From: a virus
Length of the DNA stretch: 20,349 nucleotides
Reading direction: 5' to 3' (one strand)
IMG/VR virus record: IMGVR_UViG_3300022072_000183
Span: 1 to 20,349 of that record
Below are positions 8,496-14,316 of the stretch, one piece after another. Both the position numbers and the translations under genes were made by a program. How positions within the stretch are numbered: the first letter of the stretch is position 1; each line of letters opens with the position of its first letter. Below the pieces are notes generated by a model, which saw only the letters and a program-made list of their open reading frames with translations, was not told the origin of the DNA and did no database searches.

Positions 8496-8716
8496 TAGTT
8501 TTTCTTGCCTTCATAATAAAATCCTTTACCACCAGCTCTAGAAAATAATGATCGCATACCAACCATGCCTTTTGCTTTTCTTCTTTTTAATTTTTTTTCT
8601 TTAGCTTCTAATTTTTCTTGTTCTTCTAATTCTTCTTCTCTTCTTCTTTCAATATCTTCTCTTACTGCTTTATCTGCAGCAGTTTCTTGATACTTTGGCT
8701 TTCTAAATGCACCCAT
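8495..8716 (-). CDS. Small charged protein with MRSLFSRAGGKGFY tail
   Basis: 73 aa. Residues 15-50 form a very highly charged, probably single helix (EDIERRREEELEEQEKLEAKEKKLKRRKAKG), and the C-terminus carries GMVGMRSLFSRAGGKGFYYEGKK. Small phage proteins with a charged helix and an ending of the 'MRSLF.GG.GGF' style are frequently found between terminase and portal genes; none that I know of has a proven function. It lies 2 nt downstream of the 137-aa gene and overlaps the next gene by 1 nt, so it is part of the packaging/portal translation chain. Confidence 0.75.
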   Translation of the reverse strand: MGAFRKPKYQETAADKAVREDIERRREEELEEQEKLEAKEKKLKRRKAKGMVGMRSLFSRAGGKGFYYEGKKN

Positions 8717-8718
8717 AA

Positions 8719-9132
8719 TTATAGTTCTATTTCACACATTCCATTCTTTTTCAACGCACAATATAGCTGATTAGGTGTAAATATCCAAAACCTAGACCAG
8801 CCTATTAGTCGTTGCACATAACTTACACAACTATGTTCTTTAATCCATGATCCCATAATTACAGGAAACTTAGATATTTTATCTTGTATTGGCACTTTTA
8901 ATATGTGTCCATTCTTCATTTGTATTAATCTAAATATTTTATCTACTTCATCTTCATTAAGTATTTCTATATTTAATTTACCAAATAAGTATTCTGATAT
9001 TATCCATATTTTTTTTTCTGCATCATAACCCATTACTCCACAATGCTTAAAACCTTTTTTAAAAAATTTAGTATGCCTATGATAATCTCTATTTTCGTAG
9101 AAATATACTAACCATTCATTCTGTTTTGCCAT
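8719..9132 (-). CDS. Possible papain-fold (permuted NlpC/P60-like) protein
   Basis: 137 aa. A His in GFKHCGVMGYD (His30) is followed about 72 residues later by a Cys at the start of a helix, HSCVSYVQRLIG (Cys102), then an aromatic strand and TPNQLYCALKK. A His-first, Cys-second order with 'CVxxVxxxxG ... TPxxLxxxL' is what circularly permuted papain-like proteins show, so a Cys-dependent hydrolase or its inactive relative is possible. This is pattern recognition, not a demonstrated match. The gene overlaps the start of neither neighbour heavily: it begins 25 nt inside the terminase 3' end and precedes the small charged protein. Confidence 0.7.
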   Translation of the reverse strand: MAKQNEWLVYFYENRDYHRHTKFFKKGFKHCGVMGYDAEKKIWIISEYLFGKLNIEILNEDEVDKIFRLIQMKNGHILKVPIQDKISKFPVIMGSWIKEHSCVSYVQRLIGWSRFWIFTPNQLYCALKKNGMCEIEL

Positions 9133-10625
9133 ACACTTCTTCTTTTTTTATCACCAAATATACTCCAACCTCTAGTTTTAACTACTGTTGGACTTTTAGC
9201 TTTACCAGATATTAACTGTTTACCTTCACCAGCACCTAGTAATAGATACTGTAGTGCATCGTGAACATGGGAATATCTATTCTTCATAGGTTTTTCATCA
9301 TATCTGTCGCCTGAAGTTTGCATCCTTCTATAGAAATAACCACCATTAAAACCTTTTTTAAGATTTATACATCTGTGATCTACTAAAAAACCAGAAGATC
9401 CTTCTACTAATCTAGCTAATGATGTTTCTACAGCTTCTATTCTAAGAGCTACATCGTTACTATGAGTAGGTTTACCCATTATTCCATTCTGTCTTAGTAT
9501 TTGAAATGGTGTTGTTTCGTCAGTTTGAGCTCTAAAATCTCCTGCCGGGTCACCATATACTTCAATATCTTGCGTTCTATAGTTCTTTGCTATCTCATGT
9601 TTTAGTAATTCACTAAACCTTGCTATACCCATATCAAAACATACTAACTCTTGTAGTATTAACCATCTACCATTAGGTAACTTCTGACCAAAGACTGCAG
9701 CTGGTGTCAGTCCAAAGTCAATACCAATGAATACTGGTACTTGAGCTGGCTCTAAATCTTCTTTAGATAAATGTATTTCCATATTCCAGTTAGGATATAC
9801 TGGTTTACCTTCTTCTAAAGATCCAAGTTTATTCATTACATAAACATCAATCCAACCTTTCATCTTACCTTTAATAATATTGTTGTAATATTTTTCTGTA
9901 AGATTGTTTTTGTTCTCACATTTTTTATTATCTACATATCCTTTTAATGTTCCGTCTTTATTTTTATCTTCTATCAATGCTGGTGGCTGCGTATAAAAAT
10001 TCCAGTTATCAGGTTTAACTAACATCAGAGCTTCATCTCTTGATAGATGATCTGGTACTGGTACATCACCAGCCATAATAGGCCACCAATGATCTTCTTC
10101 TGGTGCGTTAGTATCTGCAATAACTCCATACCAAGAAGCACCACCATCACGCATACTAGGATATCTACCTACCCTCATAGTACAAGCGTCTACAATGCTC
10201 TTAGGAAGCTCTCTGGCTTCGTTTACCCATACTCCTGTTAGTTCTAATGATAAAAGTTTTTTAACATCTTCAGGTCTATCTAAAGCTAAGAATATGACCT
10301 CTAATTCTAGTTCACCTACATTTATTCTATGCGTATAAGGTACTGACCATGAGAATACACCCCATTCGTTTTCAGGAAACCAGTCTAACCACGTTTTGAT
10401 AGTAGTCGTTTTAAGTTGCGGATTAGTGTTCCGAATAACGGCCCACCTACTTTTTCTTTTCCCTTGCGAATTTTTTTCTTGTTGTAAAGCACGTCTAAGT
10501 ACCTCAATACAACAAGCGACAGACTTGCCACTTCCTACTGGACCTCGTAAACCTCTAAAGAACTCATTACCTTTTAGAAAGTTCTTTAAGGTATTGCCAT
10601 CTGGTTTGTAACTTAGTTGTGCCAT
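9108..10625 (-). CDS. Terminase large subunit
   Basis: 505 aa. This is the packaging ATPase and nuclease that threads DNA into the procapsid through the portal. The ATPase half has Walker A GPVGSGKS at residues 28-35, a likely adenine/arginine segment VIRNTNPQLKTTTIKTW (63-79) and Walker B VWVNEA (132-137), with Glu136 as the likely catalytic base and Asn in place of the usual preceding Asp. The RNase H-like nuclease half shows IGIDFGLTPAAVFGQ (first Asp), EVYGDPAGDFRAQ (second acidic cluster) and SHVHDALQYLL (last Asp). It begins exactly at the stop of the 75-aa gene (TAAATG) with only a weak RBS of its own, so it is probably coupled to that gene. Confidence 0.96.
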   Translation of the reverse strand: MAQLSYKPDGNTLKNFLKGNEFFRGLRGPVGSGKSVACCIEVLRRALQQEKNSQGKRKSRWAVIRNTNPQLKTTTIKTWLDWFPENEWGVFSWSVPYTHRINVGELELEVIFLALDRPEDVKKLLSLELTGVWVNEARELPKSIVDACTMRVGRYPSMRDGGASWYGVIADTNAPEEDHWWPIMAGDVPVPDHLSRDEALMLVKPDNWNFYTQPPALIEDKNKDGTLKGYVDNKKCENKNNLTEKYYNNIIKGKMKGWIDVYVMNKLGSLEEGKPVYPNWNMEIHLSKEDLEPAQVPVFIGIDFGLTPAAVFGQKLPNGRWLILQELVCFDMGIARFSELLKHEIAKNYRTQDIEVYGDPAGDFRAQTDETTPFQILRQNGIMGKPTHSNDVALRIEAVETSLARLVEGSSGFLVDHRCINLKKGFNGGYFYRRMQTSGDRYDEKPMKNRYSHVHDALQYLLLGAGEGKQLISGKAKSPTVVKTRGWSIFGDKKRRSVWQNRMNG

Positions 10626-11154
10626 TTATACTAGATTCTTGTCTATCGCTACTTTTAGCAAATTTTCTCTGATCTTTGGGCCAAGGCTTTCGATTAATTT
10701 GTCTGCTTCCTTGTCCGTTATCAAATCCTCTGGAAGGTATCTTAGATGTACTTTTTTTACGATCTGCCTTAGCTTCCGTCTTTCTGCTAGAGAAATGTTG
10801 AATAGCTGTCTGTTCTCCAGATTCACTACTTCGTCTGTTTTGTCTATACTCATACAAAAATTCCTTAAATAAATCCCAGTCAAGATATACCATTGGACTA
10901 GAAAAGTCTCTTTTTAATACTAATAAATCAGCAGATCCTTTCCATTTATCTAGTTGAGCAAAGCCTTCGCCATTTTTTCTAGCTTTAACTTCTATATTAG
11001 TTCCTTCAAATAGATCAGATACCTGAACATCATGAGGGAACGCAGCAATAGCACCAGATAAAGGTTGTCGTCTAGCATTAAACCCTTCAGCTTGGAAGAG
11101 TTTTACTATTTCGTTCTCTACTCTAGTACCCTTTCTTTTTGCTTTGCTTGACAA
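10567..11154 (-). CDS. Holliday-junction resolvase-like nuclease (Hjc type) with long basic tail
   Basis: 195 aa from a TTG start. TTG is chosen because a TGA lies two codons upstream in frame, no ATG exists before the catalytic residues, and AAGGA sits about 8 nt away. Residues 9-60 hold the core: GTRVENEIVKLFQAEGF with Glu13, a QPLSGA loop, Asp42 in FPHDVQVSDL, and the IEVKARK motif with Glu55 and Lys57, the restriction-endonuclease-like site of archaeal Hjc-type resolvases. Such enzymes cut branched DNA, fitting recombination-based replication and removal of branches before packaging. About 90 polar, basic residues follow residue 100, overlapping all of the 75-aa gene and the first 59 nt of the terminase; this tail looks like translation of an overprinted frame and may be dispensable. 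Confidence 0.8.
   Translation of the reverse strand: MSSKAKRKGTRVENEIVKLFQAEGFNARRQPLSGAIAAFPHDVQVSDLFEGTNIEVKARKNGEGFAQLDKWKGSADLLVLKRDFSSPMVYLDWDLFKEFLYEYRQNRRSSESGEQTAIQHFSSRKTEAKADRKKSTSKIPSRGFDNGQGSRQINRKPWPKDQRKFAKSSDRQESSINGTTKLQTRWQYLKELSKR
10626..10853 (-). CDS. Hypothetical protein encoded inside the resolvase 3' half
   Basis: 75 aa starting MSIDKTDEVVNLENRQLF, with AERRKLRQIVKKVHLRYLPEDLITDKEADKLIESLGP and a basic/hydrophobic end. It reads like a folded helical protein, more so than the resolvase tail in the competing frame. The ATG at 10853 has AAGGA about 6 nt upstream and lies wholly within the resolvase frame (different phase). Its TAA abuts the terminase ATG directly (TAAATG), the usual sign of a real coupled gene. 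The frame also has a TTG start 10 codons earlier, which I consider less likely. Function not recognised; context suggests packaging or replication. Confidence 0.72.
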   Translation of the reverse strand: MSIDKTDEVVNLENRQLFNISLAERRKLRQIVKKVHLRYLPEDLITDKEADKLIESLGPKIRENLLKVAIDKNLV

Positions 11155-11242
11155 CTTTCATTCCTTTTTTCTTTGCTGTTTCTTTTGCTTTTTTCTTTCC
11201 AGCAGCAGTATATGGAAATTTCATTTTACCAACTTTAGGCAT
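11123..11242 (-). CDS. 39-aa Lys-rich mini-protein (MPKVGKMKFPYT type)
   Basis: 39 aa, nearly half Lys/Gly/Ala: MPKVGKMKFPYTAAGKKKAKE followed by a basic tail ending GY. Near-identical mini-proteins starting MPKVGKxKFPYT are, as I recall, common in marine phage genomes, but no function is known. The FPYT segment followed by a Lys-rich helix suggests nucleic-acid binding (inference). It has a fair RBS (GAGG about 8 nt upstream), its ATG overlaps the stop of the coiled-coil gene, and its 3' end runs 32 nt into the resolvase gene, supporting its reality in the translation chain. Confidence 0.72.
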   Translation of the reverse strand: MPKVGKMKFPYTAAGKKKAKETAKKKGMKVVKQSKKKGY

Positions 11243-11423
11243 TTTGGACCTCACTTTCTGTATTTACTTTAGACTTTAAAACTTGACTACGCAATACTAT
11301 TCTATCTTCATAGGCTTTATCTAGTTTATTCATTAATACTTTATTTATTTCTTTAATATCTTTTACTTCTTCTTGAAGTAGCTTCATGTCAGTCGTCAAA
11401 TCATCTATAGTCATAGTTTTCAT
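11235..11423 (-). CDS. Short coiled-coil protein
   Basis: 62 aa. Residues 8-45 have a clear heptad-like pattern of hydrophobics with Lys/Glu (DLTTDMKLLQEEVKDIKEI, then NKVLMNKLDKAYEDRIVL), so a parallel or antiparallel coiled coil is expected. No enzymatic motif is present. The RBS is good (AAGAAGGA directly before ATG). Its stop overlaps the ATG of the 39-aa gene. Function is not recognisable; such small coiled coils in phage late operons can be adaptors or host-interaction peptides. Confidence 0.7.
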   Translation of the reverse strand: MKTMTIDDLTTDMKLLQEEVKDIKEINKVLMNKLDKAYEDRIVLRSQVLKSKVNTESEVQNA

Positions 11424-11493
11424 TCCTTCTTGTTATAAAATTTTTTAGGGTAAACTACAACTATATTAGAAATATAATATTATTTCAATTCAC

Positions 11494-11736
11494 TTAACAG
11501 TTCCAAGCTCTTAAAGATTTGGACAATCTATCTTTCCCAGTATTATTGCTTGGTTTTTGTCTTTTTCTCATTCCCTTCATTCTTGCACAGAATGATTTTC
11601 TTCTTTTGCTCCCCTTCTTCTTGGTAGGAGCTTTTAAATTGCCACCAGTAGCTCTGTTATAACTAGCTCTACCCTTGGCATTTAATCCACCTTTAGGATT
11701 CTTTCCTTCTTTTCTTTGCCACGCTGGAGTAGACAC
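11494..11736 (-). CDS. DUF6321-type small basic protein
   Basis: 80 aa from a GTG start that shares its G with the TAG of the preceding gene (TAGTG). It matches my memory of the DUF6321 family: STPAWQRKEGKNPKGGLNAKG, RASYNRATGGNLKAP, a basic linker, KSFCARMKGMRKRQK and the closing SLRAWNC. The conserved Trp, the two Cys (in FCARM and at the very end) and Gly-rich start are typical; the family is found widely in phages of marine and soil bacteria and its role is unknown. The strong positive charge and the late-operon place suggest DNA or virion association (inference). Confidence 0.83.
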   Translation of the reverse strand: MSTPAWQRKEGKNPKGGLNAKGRASYNRATGGNLKAPTKKKGSKRRKSFCARMKGMRKRQKPSNNTGKDRLSKSLRAWNC

Positions 11737-11873
11737 TACTTTTTCTTCTTTTTAGGAAATCCAGCTTTCATATTGGCATAAGATTTAGCTGACACCGTAC
11801 TCTTAGACTTAGGTCTAGATGTACCAGCTTTCTTTCTAGCATTTATATTCGCATATAATCCTCTTTTAGCCAT
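11736..11873 (-). CDS. 45-aa mini-protein (MAKRGLYANINARKK type)
   Basis: 45 aa, starting MAKRGLYANINARKKAGTSR and containing a second similar unit, SAKSYANMKAGFP, before a run of five Lys. The LYANIN/SYANMK pairing looks like an internal repeat. Proteins starting MAKRGLYANIxxRK are, as I recall, recurrent in marine phage genomes with no assigned function. It has a good RBS (GAAGGATAAGGA just before ATG), is the first gene after the small terminase, and its stop overlaps the GTG of the DUF6321 gene by 1 nt. Too short for many gene callers. Confidence 0.75.
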   Translation of the reverse strand: MAKRGLYANINARKKAGTSRPKSKSTVSAKSYANMKAGFPKKKKK

Positions 11874-11888
11874 TCCTTATCCTTCTAT

Positions 11889-11920
11889 TTGCCTTGCAAG
11901 GCTATGAGAGAAACCCTCTC
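11889..11920. repeat. Palindrome plus hairpin element, copy A
   Basis: Begins TTGCCTTGCAAG, in which GCCTTGCAAGGC (11891-11902) is a perfect 12-bp palindrome, followed by hairpin GAGAG-AAACC-CTCTC (11906-11920). It lies in the gap between the small terminase and the 45-aa gene. A second copy occurs at 12839-12869 in the same plus-strand orientation with about 26 of 31 positions equal. The central stem pair differs in a compensatory way (A-U here, U-A there), which supports selection for the fold. Confidence 0.6.
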
Positions 11921-12064
11921 TTGGTTTATGTCTTAAGACTATTTACCTTAAATCTTAGAAATATATTTGTCTACGCACATTTGATTTACTTTTTTTAACT
12001 CTGTTGTGTGTATGACAGGTTTACACTTAACCACTGTTCAGTTTTTAACCCCCACCCTCTCGTT

Positions 12065-12445
12065 CTAACTAAGATCGATACTAACCTTTATGTCTCCAAT
12101 TACTTGGTGATTAACTTTGTCTGGTGTACGTAACCCAACTCTATCTAGTATGTCTCTACTAGCTTCTAGCTGAACATACTCTGATTTAGCGCCATTACTA
12201 AGGGCAACTAACTTATTACTTGCTGTTACTGCACCTAGACCTATCGTTCTTGACACACATTCCATCATGTACTTCTGTACTTTTGGGAGACGTAGTGTAC
12301 GAGAAGCACTTACTCTTGCACTATCTCTACTGACTTTTGTTGAGTAACCAGCCTTTTCTGCTGCTGCAACAATACTACAGCCTGTTGATACGATGGTATC
12401 GACAAGTGCCTTTTGTTTATCTGTTAATTCAGTATTATCCGTCAT
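12065..12445 (-). CDS. Terminase small subunit
   Basis: 126 aa. It recognises the phage packaging site and recruits the large subunit. Residues 8-35 (TDKQKALVDTIVSTGCSIVAAAEKAGYS) form a helix-turn-helix of the small-terminase kind. SASRTLRLPKVQKYMMECV (about 47-65), an oligomerisation-like helical region and a C-terminal SPDKV/NHQVIGDIKVSIDLS-type tail follow; the length is normal for the family. It is the first gene of the leftward late operon and is preceded by a near-consensus sigma-70 promoter (12463-12490). Unlike in many phages it is separated from the large subunit by six small genes. Confidence 0.88.
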   Translation of the reverse strand: MTDNTELTDKQKALVDTIVSTGCSIVAAAEKAGYSTKVSRDSARVSASRTLRLPKVQKYMMECVSRTIGLGAVTASNKLVALSNGAKSEYVQLEASRDILDRVGLRTPDKVNHQVIGDIKVSIDLS

Positions 12446-12462
12446 CTCGCTATCGGTGGATA

Positions 12463-12490
12463 ATAGTAATCATTGTAAAAATCATGTCAA
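12463..12490 (-). promoter_or_regulatory. Sigma-70-like promoter for the late (minus) operon
   Basis: Read on the minus strand: TTGACA (plus positions 12490-12485), a 16-bp spacer, then TACTAT (12468-12463). An overlapping TATTAT at 12465-12460 gives a 19-bp spacer. The start point would fall near 12455, only about 10 nt ahead of the small-terminase ATG. It is the best promoter match I see in the control region. Confidence 0.65.
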
Positions 12491-12523
12491 GCATAATCAA
12501 CATGGTGTGACGATTGGAGCTTG

Positions 12524-12581
12524 TTCCAGCCCTCGCTAAAGTCGAGCCAAGGTCTCGCCCCTACGGGCTTCGGTCTGGGCT
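12524..12581 (+). other. GC-rich foldable segment in the divergent control region
   Basis: Much richer in G and C than anything around it. Possible pairings form a closed three-stem layout: AGCCC (12528-12532) with GGGCT (12577-12581), CTCG (12532-12535) with CGAG (12543-12546), and GCCC (12557-12560) with GGGC (12565-12568). Its location upstream of the small terminase makes a packaging site, an origin or a small RNA all possible; none is shown. Confidence 0.35.
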
Positions 12582-12635
12582 ATGTGTGAGAGGTGTATAG
12601 GGGATAAAAGATGAATTAAGTGAAAAGAGGTAAGA

Positions 12636-12731
12636 ATGAGTATAATAATAATAATTATGTTAATATGGATATTAGTAATAGTAAGAGGAATAAAGAAATC
12701 TCTTATGTCTAATAAACATGATAATGATTAA
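12636..12731 (+). CDS. 31-aa single-pass membrane peptide
   Basis: 31 aa: an almost pure Ile/Leu/Val/Met/Trp N-terminal segment (MSIIIIIMLIWILVIV), then a basic turn RGIKK and a short polar tail. This is a convincing transmembrane helix with the basic end inside. AAAGAGG lies about 6 nt upstream of the ATG. It would be the first gene of the rightward early transcript. No family is recognisable; early phage peptides of this shape may act on the host membrane or its proteins (inference). Another similar peptide occurs at 14316-14387. Confidence 0.55.
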   Translation: MSIIIIIMLIWILVIVRGIKKSLMSNKHDND

Positions 12732-12750
12732 GATAAACTAGTCAACCCAC

Positions 12751-12784
12751 AAGGGGTGCAGCATAGCTGCCTTTACCCCCCCTT
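12751..12784 (+). terminator. GC-rich hairpin after the membrane peptide
   Basis: Inner stem GCAGC (12758-12762), ATA loop, GCTGC (12766-12770). The outer arms AAGGGGT (12751-12757) and the C-run at 12775-12784 can also pair with a few bulged bases. Only a short, weak T stretch follows, so it may be a leaky terminator or a leader structure for the 196-aa gene downstream. Confidence 0.4.
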
Positions 12785-12838
12785 ATTCGTAAGATTTGGG
12801 GAAAGGGATAAAGTGACAAGTATATCTAAATCACTACC

Positions 12839-12869
12839 TTGCCTTGCAAGACTGTGAGAAAAGCTCACT
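12839..12869 (+). repeat. Palindrome plus hairpin element, copy B
   Basis: TTGCCTTGCAAG, then hairpin GTGAG (12854-12858), AAAAG loop, CTCAC (12864-12868). Related to copy A at 11889-11920. It lies 29 nt ahead of the ATG of the first larger early gene, so it is part of that gene's 5' leader if transcribed. The two copies bracket the small terminase and the divergent control region. Confidence 0.6.
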
Positions 12870-12897
12870 ATCAAATAGTAACACAAAGGAGTTACAC

Positions 12898-13488
12898 ATG
12901 ACTATATATCAAAATACAATACAAGCACTACAACTTACTTACGATCATCAATTAGATTGTCAGGTAATGGATATCAATAAAGCTGGTGAAAGCTATGATG
13001 TTGGTTTACTTGACTTTAACATTACCATGAATAGACTTATTTCAGGTATGTCAGATAGATTAGAAATAGTAGAGAAAATGCGTACAGCAACAACTAATCA
13101 AATTGCATATTTAAAACGTCAAAAAGGCAGTTCATCTGCTTTGACTTCATTAGGTTTAAAAGCACAATTTCAAGAGATTGATTCTTTGCGATTAGGTAAT
13201 TTAGAAACTCAATTAAAAGCTAGAGAGTTTCAATATGATATGCTTTACAATAGATTAAAAGCACATCTTGACTACTTTCAGGACAAAACAGGCGATGTAT
13301 GGCAACCATATCAAGCTAAGAATCCTGTTAAATATAACAATATATCAGATGACAAAAAGAAAGCTATACATGACAAAGAATTAGCTAAAACTAAACAATG
13401 GTATAATGACAATTATGGTAAACTAGAAAAACCTTTAGATAATGAAGATGGTACTATATCTTCAGAATTAATCCCAGCTTACGCATAG
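12898..13488 (+). CDS. Hypothetical early protein, coiled-coil rich
   Basis: 196 aa from ATG 12898, chosen over an in-frame start 54 nt upstream because AAAGGAG lies 6 nt before it, and because the earlier codons cover the repeat element. The SD lies in the loop of a small hairpin (GTAAC 12878-12882 with GTTAC 12891-12895). The protein has a long helical middle (about residues 35-130, with NQIAYLKRQKGS and LKAREFQYDMLYNRLKAHL) and a polar C-terminus. No enzyme motif is seen and I do not recognise the family. It ends just before a strong terminator, so it may be made in excess of the genes further on. Confidence 0.82.
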   Translation: MTIYQNTIQALQLTYDHQLDCQVMDINKAGESYDVGLLDFNITMNRLISGMSDRLEIVEKMRTATTNQIAYLKRQKGSSSALTSLGLKAQFQEIDSLRLGNLETQLKAREFQYDMLYNRLKAHLDYFQDKTGDVWQPYQAKNPVKYNNISDDKKKAIHDKELAKTKQWYNDNYGKLEKPLDNEDGTISSELIPAYA

Positions 13489-13507
13489 TTGGGATTTTAT
13501 AAATTTT

Positions 13508-13530
13508 CGCGAGCCTTCGGCTCGCGTTTC
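13508..13530 (+). terminator. Rho-independent-type terminator
   Basis: CGCGAGCC (13508-13515) pairs perfectly with GGCTCGCG (13519-13526) around a TTC loop, the most GC-rich stem in the early operon, then TTTCCTTTG. The U-tract is interrupted, so read-through is likely. It separates the 196-aa gene from the structured leader that follows. Confidence 0.75.
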
Positions 13531-13540
13531 CTTTGTTAAG

Positions 13541-13577
13541 AAAGGTGGTGATTCGTATGACTACAAGTCGGTTATAG
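13541..13577 (+). CDS. Six-codon leader peptide with near-consensus ribosome binding site
   Basis: ATG at 13557 opens the frame M-T-T-S-R-L-stop (TAG at 13575-13577). The upstream AAAGGTGGTGA (13541-13551) differs at one position from the full anti-Shine-Dalgarno complement AAAGGAGGTGA, the strongest RBS in the window, yet no longer frame follows. The entry covers RBS plus peptide. A strong ribosome site in front of a minimal frame, followed by about 240 nt of foldable RNA, is the arrangement of translational or transcriptional attenuation leaders. No role is proven. Confidence 0.4.
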
Positions 13578-13818
13578 ACGTAGAATGCATGTTTATTGAT
13601 ATCCAATAAACTTAGCCAGAATGTAAAAAAGGTCTGGTGACTACAATGTAACCAAGTAGAAAAAATGATAGAGACAATACTAGCTAACTTGTAAGTGGAT
13701 AACCTAGTGTCTAACTGTATAACTTACGAAGCAAGAAGTACAAGGTCGGACTGGCATAGCCAGGCCTCCCTGTCGGTCGCATTGGACTGACTTAACCGAA
13801 AACTATGGAGAATAATAT
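13578..13818 (+). ncRNA. Candidate structured 5' leader
   Basis: About 240 nt without a gene, filled with stems. They are GTTTATTG (13591-13598) / CAATAAAC (13604-13611), CCAGA (13616-13620) / TCTGG (13633-13637), CTGGC-ATA-GCCAG (13751-13763), and GTCGGTC (13772-13778) / GACTGAC (13785-13791, one G-U pair). Possible long-range pairings include GTTATA near 13571 with TATAAC near 13718. TGACTACAA occurs twice (13558 and 13638). It ends at the GGAG of the next gene. No tRNA T-arm, known riboswitch consensus or group I intron core was recognised. It could be a regulatory leader or an independent small RNA processed from the early transcript. Confidence 0.45.
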
Positions 13819-14316
13819 ATGATAACTAAAGCATTTAAATCAGGTATGTGGGTAGGTAGCACACTACTTAACAGTAAAATATACAAATCTGCTAAACGTA
13901 AAGGTTTGTGGTATTACCGATTATTTATATCAGAAGATTTTGCTAAAACTATGGGCGATATCTATGATATGAATGTTCTTGAAAGAAAGCTAAAAGGTCT
14001 ATCGAAGTTAAAGAAAAGAGTATTTAATGTAGATGATGATGGCAATATATGGGATCCAGCTTCTGGTGAAATATTTGGCAATGTAAATGCATTTACACCA
14101 AAACCAGCTACTCCTAAAACAGAGCCAAAAGCTGACTTTGACTTTGATCAAACTGTATCAGAACTAATAGTTAAACATTATGAGTATGATACAGCTAATG
14201 AAATAGCTGGAGCTGTTGCTAAAGATTTAATGGAAAACTATAATTATGTAACCAGTATGGAAGAAGATGATCAAATTACTGACATGATTAATGAATATAC
14301 AGATAGTCAAAGATAA
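13819..14316 (+). CDS. Hypothetical early protein
   Basis: 165 aa, not recognised. The basic N-terminal part (MITKAFKSGMWVGSTLLNSKIYKSAKRKGLWYY, about residues 1-33) is followed by FISEDFAKTMGDIYD, a hinge rich in Pro/Lys/Thr (about 95-108) and an acidic helical C-terminus (about 112-165) with TVSELIVKHYEYDTANEIAG. GGAG lies 10 nt before the ATG. It is the first gene behind the structured leader and its stop overlaps the next ATG (TAATG), so the leader would control it and the genes coupled to it. Confidence 0.78.
   Translation: MITKAFKSGMWVGSTLLNSKIYKSAKRKGLWYYRLFISEDFAKTMGDIYDMNVLERKLKGLSKLKKRVFNVDDDGNIWDPASGEIFGNVNAFTPKPATPKTEPKADFDFDQTVSELIVKHYEYDTANEIAGAVAKDLMENYNYVTSMEEDDQITDMINEYTDSQR

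Noticed and set aside
10396-10611. Plus-strand frames antisense to the terminase and the resolvase region (also 10047-10241 and 10639-10872)
   Set aside because: They oppose well-supported genes, have no promoter or RBS and give hydrophobic or Ser/Pro-rich shadows.
12001-12064. A ten-codon frame on the minus strand and other short frames between the small terminase and the 45-aa gene
   Set aside because: No RBS at a useful distance and too short to support; nothing else gene-like in this gap apart from repeat copy A.
13578-13818. tRNA, or group I intron, in the structured leader
   Set aside because: No T-arm or acceptor pairing of a tRNA, and no recognisable group I P-Q-R-S core; the stems found are local hairpins.
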